Shown one piece after another: positions 59,080 through 64,000 of a stretch of 64,000 nucleotides of DNA. The DNA is from Sarcophilus harrisii. Taxonomy: Eukaryota; Chordata; Mammalia; Dasyuromorphia; Dasyuridae. The first letter of the stretch is position 1. Every line of letters starts with the position of its first letter. Where the stretch lies: assembly GCF_902635505.1 (NCBI RefSeq), contig NC_045431.1, positions 15,593,001 to 15,657,000 of the forward strand, given 5' to 3'. The notes below the pieces were generated by a model. The model had not been told where the DNA came from. It saw only the letters and a list, made by a program, of their open reading frames with translations, and ran no database searches. The translations under genes were made by a program, and so were the position numbers.

Positions 59080-59460
59080 TTGTAGGATAGAATAAAAATG
59101 TGTTCTGTTTTATTAATCATCTTTATTGATGAAATTGTATCATACATATTCTAAATATATATTTCAAGCTTCTGGATTGGAAAATAGCTCTCATTTTTGG
59201 TGTTCTCACCTCCCTGAGATGTCAGGGACTGCATGATTACCTATGTTCAAAAACAAAAAGGGGGAGATGTAGAGAGCCAGAACTTTGGAGTTCACTCAAA
59301 GGAACTCAATGTAATTGATAAGACAATGGATATCTAGTTTACATGTACTTAGTATAGTTCTTCAAGTTGACACCTTGTTGTAGGATTAAATCGTACTGAG
59401 CCTTAAATGTGTTTCTCAGAAGTTCCTGTCTTTTGCATCAGCTCTTTTCTCAGACCAAAA
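59080..59460 (+). mobile_element. fossil LTR retroelement 3' end (partial)
   Basis: A polypurine-tract-like 'acaaaaagggggaga' near 59252-59266 is followed directly by a TG-starting segment, as at the 3' LTR edge of an endogenous retrovirus. Only a fragment remains and it is broken. The family is not named. Confidence 0.4.
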
Positions 59461-59464
59461 AAAT

Positions 59465-59960
59465 TGGAAACTTAGTGGATGCCCATCTATATACAATATA
59501 CTATATATCCCACTATACTTGGGGAATGGCTGAATAAATTATGGTATGACTCTGAAAGTGAAATTCATTGAAGTAATAGAAAACTTCTAGGATGATTGGA
59601 TGTGAATGACTTTGCCATTCCCAGCCTACAAATGATTCACAACTACTCTGAAGGATTTATGTTGAAAAAGTATATCTGTACCCAGAAAAAGAAGTGATTG
59701 TGTCTGAATAGCGATTGAAGCATATTCTCTCTCTCTCTCTCTCTCACTCAAACTTTATTTTTGTTTGAGGGTTTTTTCCAAGATGGAGGAGAGATGTATA
59801 TTTTCTTTCACAACATGACTTTTATAGAAATATTTCACATAATTTCTCATACTTTCTTAATGGGGGCCAGGAATGAGGATAAAGGAGATAATCTAGAATT
59901 CAAAGTTTTAAAAACAAATTGAAAAATTGTTTTAAATGTTAACTGGAAAAAATAAAAATA
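59465..59960 (+). mobile_element. L1 3' end
   Basis: 'ggggaatggctgaataaatt', 'taggatgattggatgtgaat', a (CT)n run at 59730-59748 and a 3' UTR ending in an AAATAAAAAT-type tail. Confidence 0.65.
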
Positions 59961-59989
59961 TCAAGTAACTTTTAAAACTATATTAAATG

Positions 59990-60560
59990 TGTGTATGACA
60001 AAAATAAAATAAAGAACATCCTTCCCCCTCTAGAAAAGTATCTCTTTTTAAACATCTTTAAAAGGTGCTCTTTAAGCCTTTCATTGAATACTTGTGATAA
60101 TGGGAAAATCATTATTTTATGAAGCAGGCCATTTTTTTTGTGCATACCTATAATTGTTATAAAATTCATTTTAAGGGGCTGCTAGGGTACACATTGGAGA
60201 GAGCACCAGCCCTGAAGTTAAGAAGACCTGAGTTCAAATCTAGCCTCAGACACTTAACTCCCTAGCTGTTTGAACCTGAGCAAGTCACTTCACCCTAATT
60301 GCCTCAACAAGAAAAAGAAAATTCATTTTTATACTAAACCAAAGGCTTTCTCCCTATAGCTTACATTTACTGATTCTATTGTTTTCTAGAGGAGTACATT
60401 AAAAGGCTACATTCTCCCCTTGATGCTAGTCTTTCCAATAGGTACGCAACAGCTGGGTTAACGAATAAGAAAGCTAGGCTTGAATTCAGGAATTCCTGAG
60501 TTCAATCCTTTCTTAGATACTTATTTAGCTATATGACCCTAGGCTGGTCACTTAACCTAT
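59990..60560. repeat. paralogous block A, second copy
   Basis: Matches 3640-4000 at about 85% by eye and is interrupted by the SINE at 60177-60317. In the window it lies downstream of copy 2, not upstream as for copy 1. Confidence 0.6.
60177..60317 (+). mobile_element. tRNA-derived SINE with target duplication
   Basis: 'ggagagagcaccagccctga', 'gacctgagttcaaatctagc' and 'gagcaagtcacttcacccta' form a clear SINE. It is flanked by AAAATTCATTTT on both sides (about 60161-60172 and 60318-60329). The same site at about 3775 is empty. Confidence 0.85.
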
Positions 60561-60720
60561 TTCAGCCTCAGTTTCTTCATTTGTATAGTGGACATAAGAA
60601 GAGCATCCATTACTTGAGATTGTTGTGAGAATCAAATGAGATCCTACATGTCTGTAAAGTGCTTCAGAAATGTTATAGGGCTACATAAATTGAGGCTAAT
60701 AATAATAATCTCTCTGGGTC
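60525..60720 (+). mobile_element. SINE tail
   Basis: 'tgaccctaggctggtcactt', 'cagcctcagtttcttcattt' and 'tctgtaaagtgcttcagaaa', ending in (AAT)n. Confidence 0.65.
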
Positions 60721-61440
60721 TCATTTTTCCTAACTATAAATAGGAATAATTATAACCATGGTAGCTACCTCAATGGGTCATTATGAAGTCAAATCAGAGA
60801 ATGCTTTGAGGGAAATTCATTTCCACATTTAGGAAACATACTTACTGCTTGGTGCAAAAGGAGAGAAATGCTTAGATAAGACAGACATCTCATAATCATG
60901 TGCAGACCTGGCAGAACTGACAACTTTACCCTATTTTCCAAAATTTATTATAAAAATGAAAGGCAAAGTGACATAAAAGCTGATGAGTTGTCCAGAAAGT
61001 CCTGAGTTCAAGTGTCGCTTTTGACTATCCTGACTGCATTTCTTGATGAATCAGCTAAATTTCTAAGATCCAAAGTTTCAGAGAAGTTGCTGACTCAGAC
61101 TGATTCCTCAATGGGAGCTCCCATACTAAAGAAATCATGATCCCTACTTCTCTCAGAAGACACTCCTTTCAAGGAAAGTCATTTTCGAGTTATTTATAAG
61201 TGGCCCTTTTTCATCTCTGTCATTTGACATTTTACTGAACCTTCAATAAAAGCTGAGGTGGAGAGAGATGGGCCTGAACAACTCAAGCAAATAAAGACAA
61301 TGAAGGCCTGCATGGAACTCTCTGCATGCATGAAAGGGGCTTTTCATAGGTGGCAGATATGGTCCCAATGTCACATAACTGATGGAGAGCCAATAGTGAT
61401 ATTAGAAATACTCTATTCCAAAATCTTGGTATTTACCTAT
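60721..61440. other. intergenic, nothing recognised
   Basis: No exon, RNA gene or clear repeat. Confidence 0.35.
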
Positions 61441-61720
61441 TAGGAAACTGAGACTCAGGGATTAAGTGACTTCTAATTTGACAGCTAGGTGATGTAATGG
61501 ATAAGGCATCATGCTTGGAATCCAAATCCCACCTAAGACAATTTTTTAGTTATGTAAATCTGGGCAAATCACTTAGTCTCAGTTTCCTTGTGTGTAAAAT
61601 GAGGATCATAATAGCATCCACCTTCCAGGGTAAGAATCAAATGAGATAATGTTTGTAAAGTGCTTATCACAGTGTCTAGAACATAGTAAATGCTGCATAC
61701 CTGTTAGCCATAACTTCTCC
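61440..61720 (+). mobile_element. tRNA-derived SINE
   Basis: 'gacagctaggtgatgtaatg' head, 'gggcaaatcacttagtctca', then 'ggatcataatagcatccacc' and 'tgtttgtaaagtgcttatc'. Confidence 0.75.
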
Positions 61721-61864
61721 AAAGTCACAGAGAAAGTTAGCACCAAGTGCTCTAACTTAGATCCAGTGTTCATTCTACCATTCCATAGGGAGCCCCAAGT
61801 TCATATTTCCTGTTTTTTTGCCCATTTTTACTCTGTCAATAATATTGTTGTCTGTACAGTCATG

Positions 61865-62519
61865 TGTGGTGGTTTTCTGGAGGCAGCCTTAGTCTCAGTT
61901 GAAATAAATAATTACTCCAAAATCGCAGCCAGCTGGTAAAATGCAAACGTTTATTTCCCTTCCAAATTAGCCTGGTTAGTTGAGGCCTATCTCTCTGCCT
62001 GGCTCCAAGAGATCTTGCAGCTTTGTCTTTGGCTTCTGCCTCTGCTTTCTTCAGCCTCCAACCAGCACCAAGGTAGAAGATGCAATGAATCTCTCTTGCC
62101 TCGAAGATAGGGCTTGTAGGCTTTCTTCCAGAGTCTCTAGTAACTCTTCAAGTAACTAACTCAAGTAAGTACCTCCAGTCAGTCTCCAAGCTCCAAGAGC
62201 TCCCTCTATATATGTGATCTCCCAAAGGTTAACTCCGCCTTCTGGAGGGAGAGGGATTCTGGGTTATCTCCCAGAGTGCAAAACCCTAACCCTGAACTCT
62301 CCCAAACGTGTGAACTCCATTGAGTACTTAGATACTTATGAGCTTTCTAAAGGTGTGAGCACAAGCATTGTTCTATCAGTTCCACTTAGTACCTTGTTTC
62401 AAGTTCTGGCCCAAAATATCTCTTTCTAAGATCAAATCAATTACACTGAACCATGCCAAATCAGATAACTATTGTCTCTATCAACTCCAATGTCTTAACA
62501 CTTTGTAGAGATTCCAACA
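61865..62519 (-). mobile_element. solo LTR of an endogenous retrovirus, 655 bp
   Basis: Antisense LTR. On its own strand it starts TGTTGGAATC and ends ACCACCACA, with a TATATA region, an AATAAA near the R/U5 side and a 6-base GTCATG target duplication (61859-61864 and 62520-62525). No internal region is present. The empty site in the 46-kb block shows it is younger than that duplication. A 6-base duplication is usual for ERVK-like elements. Confidence 0.9.
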
Positions 62520-62794
62520 GTCATGCCCAACACTTTATAACTCCATCTGGGGTTTTCTTGGTAAAGATCCTAGAGTGGTTTGCCATTTCCTCCTCCAGAT
62601 CATTTTATAGATAAGGAACTGAGGAAATCAGGATCCTAAGCTATTATGTGTCTGAGATTAGATTTGAACTCAAGAAGATAAGTCTTCCTCATTCCAAGTC
62701 TACATTATATGCAGTGTACCACCTAGAGTTTCCTAATAATAGTATTTATACCTTGTTAGAGATTCATGTCTGGGGAAGATAGAGATGGAGGGAG

Positions 62795-62819
62795 GGGACA
62801 GAGAGAGGGAGAGAGAGGA

Positions 62820-62848
<29 letters not shown>
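62795..62848. repeat. (GA)n microsatellite
   Basis: Imperfect, then perfect GA run. It sits where the 46-kb partner has CA repeats. Confidence 0.95.
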
Positions 62849-62851
<3 letters not shown>

Positions 62852-64000
62852 AGAACAGCTTCAAGTAAAAGATCATTTTTGAGCTGAGCTTTGAAAGAGT
62901 TTAGCAATTATGTACAAGAATAAAAAAACAGCACATCTATAGTCCTTAGTTTAACTTAGTTAACTCACAGTGCTGAAAGAATGATAATTGATTGATAAAT
63001 GGGGGAAAATGGTTTCCCATCTAAAAAGGATGGTGTTTAAAGGAAAGGTTGTTGATTGATTCGTTGGTTGACACTTCACCTCACATATTCATGCTTCCTC
63101 CCCCTCAATTTCTCTCTGAAATTGTTGTTGAAATGTTAAGACAAGTACTAGATAATTACTAGAAGTCAAGTCTTCCAATAGAACAATAATAAGACTCAAT
63201 CAAATTCTCTCCTCAATCTCAAAGTATGATCTACAATTTGCTGGATAGGTTCTCTTCACTAATTGAGCCAATGTCACCACTGTCCATTTGAATGTTGGAG
63301 TCTACATTTCCTGGTCTGGAGTAACAATCTGGAAAGACAGTGGATGCAGATCAGGCCCAATGAGGTCTCTGGTTTTTCACTGGGGATTCCCTCCAGGACT
63401 GGAAGATGATAGATTGGTTCTGCAACGTTTTGAGGAGAAGGGAAGCTTCTCCTAACCAAGACAGTTTGGTTCTTTAAGACTTGTGGCCTAAAGTAAAAAA
63501 AGGAATTGGCCTGTTAGTAGTAGATAGTGCCAGCAGTCCCAGCAGTCCCAGCAGCAGCTCTGAGCTGGGAAGCCGGTGGGTAGGGAATTAGTACATATAA
63601 AAGAAGTTCCATAGAAGCTAGGAAGATACTTCTGTTGCAACTCTTGATTCCCTCTCCAACTCTTTTCTCCCCCATAGTATTTTATTTTTTCCAATGACAT
63701 GTAAAGATAAGTTTCCATATTCACTTTTATAAGATTTTGTGCTACACATTTTTCTCCCCCCAGCCCCCCCAAGATGACAAGCAATCTGATGTAGTTGGCT
63801 ATCTAGGTCCAGCATTTCTTTTACTAATGTGTTTTTGTTTTGGTTGTTTGGAAGGCTATTTGGGGACTAGATCTGCGAACTCATCAATATAGGGAATTGA
63901 GGATGAAGGACTTGCCAATCAATGCTAGTTGACACCTCCTCAACTTGGATAGTTAGAGAGTGGTCTAGGCCACTAGGAATTCAGTGATGCCCCCTGAGTG

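Larger units (their letters stand above)
61806..64000. repeat. segmental duplication block B, second copy
   Basis: Repeats 45893-47470 in the same order: SINE end, microsatellite position, unique stretch, antisense L1 3' end (about 63670-63785), unique stretch. About 97% identity over 63230-63580. It carries the solo LTR 61865-62519 and runs off the window edge. Confidence 0.93.

Noticed and set aside
1-64000. tRNA genes, rRNA, CRISPR arrays
   Set aside because: tRNA-like text belongs to SINEs, and the only short tandem arrays are microsatellites and small minisatellites.

Overview
The window is vertebrate nuclear DNA, and the repeats point to a marsupial. It holds tRNA-headed SINEs with RTE-type tails, MIR/L3 relics and several 5'-truncated L1 copies whose 3' ends look like those of Australian marsupials (possibly a dasyurid). 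The species call is inference from remembered repeat consensus sequences. There are no bacterial-type genes, CRISPR arrays, tRNAs or rRNAs.

The recognisable gene content is one family, SLC34A2 (NaPi-IIb), the electrogenic apical sodium/phosphate cotransporter. Copy 1 (plus strand, about 8.87-35.9 kb) is complete. It has a CpG-island TATA promoter, a non-coding exon 1, and twelve coding exons from 16292 to 33110 with consensus splice sites, which join into one 694-residue frame; human is about 690. A 2.8-kb 3' UTR ends at AATAAA 35863-35868. Copy 2 (about 48.8-58.7 kb, same strand) is a tandem, intron-bearing duplicate. Its exons 5-12 are open with intact splice sites. Its exon 2 has lost the start codon, exons 3 and 4 are eroded, and exon 13 carries a one-base frameshift, so as read it is an unprocessed pseudogene.

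A third unit is suggested at the right edge. The block at 45.9-47.5 kb, which leads into copy 2, recurs at 61.8-64.0 kb at roughly 97% identity where I compared it, interrupted only by a solo LTR. A further SLC34A2 copy, close to copy 2, is therefore predicted just beyond the window. A second paralogous block (3.6-4.0 kb and 60.0-60.6 kb) shows that the array has been rearranged more than once.

Layout: 0-8.2 kb, old repeats and unique DNA; 8.3-9.3 kb, CpG island and promoter; 8.9-33.1 kb, copy 1 exons and introns; 33.1-35.9 kb, 3' UTR; 35.9-45.9 kb, intergenic with L1s, SINEs and a mariner MITE; 45.9-47.5 kb, duplicated leader block; 47.5-58.7 kb, degraded copy 2; 58.7-61.8 kb, L1 and LTR fossils, SINEs and the displaced block; 61.8-64.0 kb, second leader block with the solo LTR.

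The most interesting point is how the two copies differ. Several coding exons (notably 13 and 5) are more diverged between copies than the adjacent intron 12. At sites where the copies differ in exons 8 and 11-13, the broken copy 2 agrees with remembered human SLC34A2 more often than the intact copy 1. This suggests birth-and-death evolution with accelerated change in the surviving copy.
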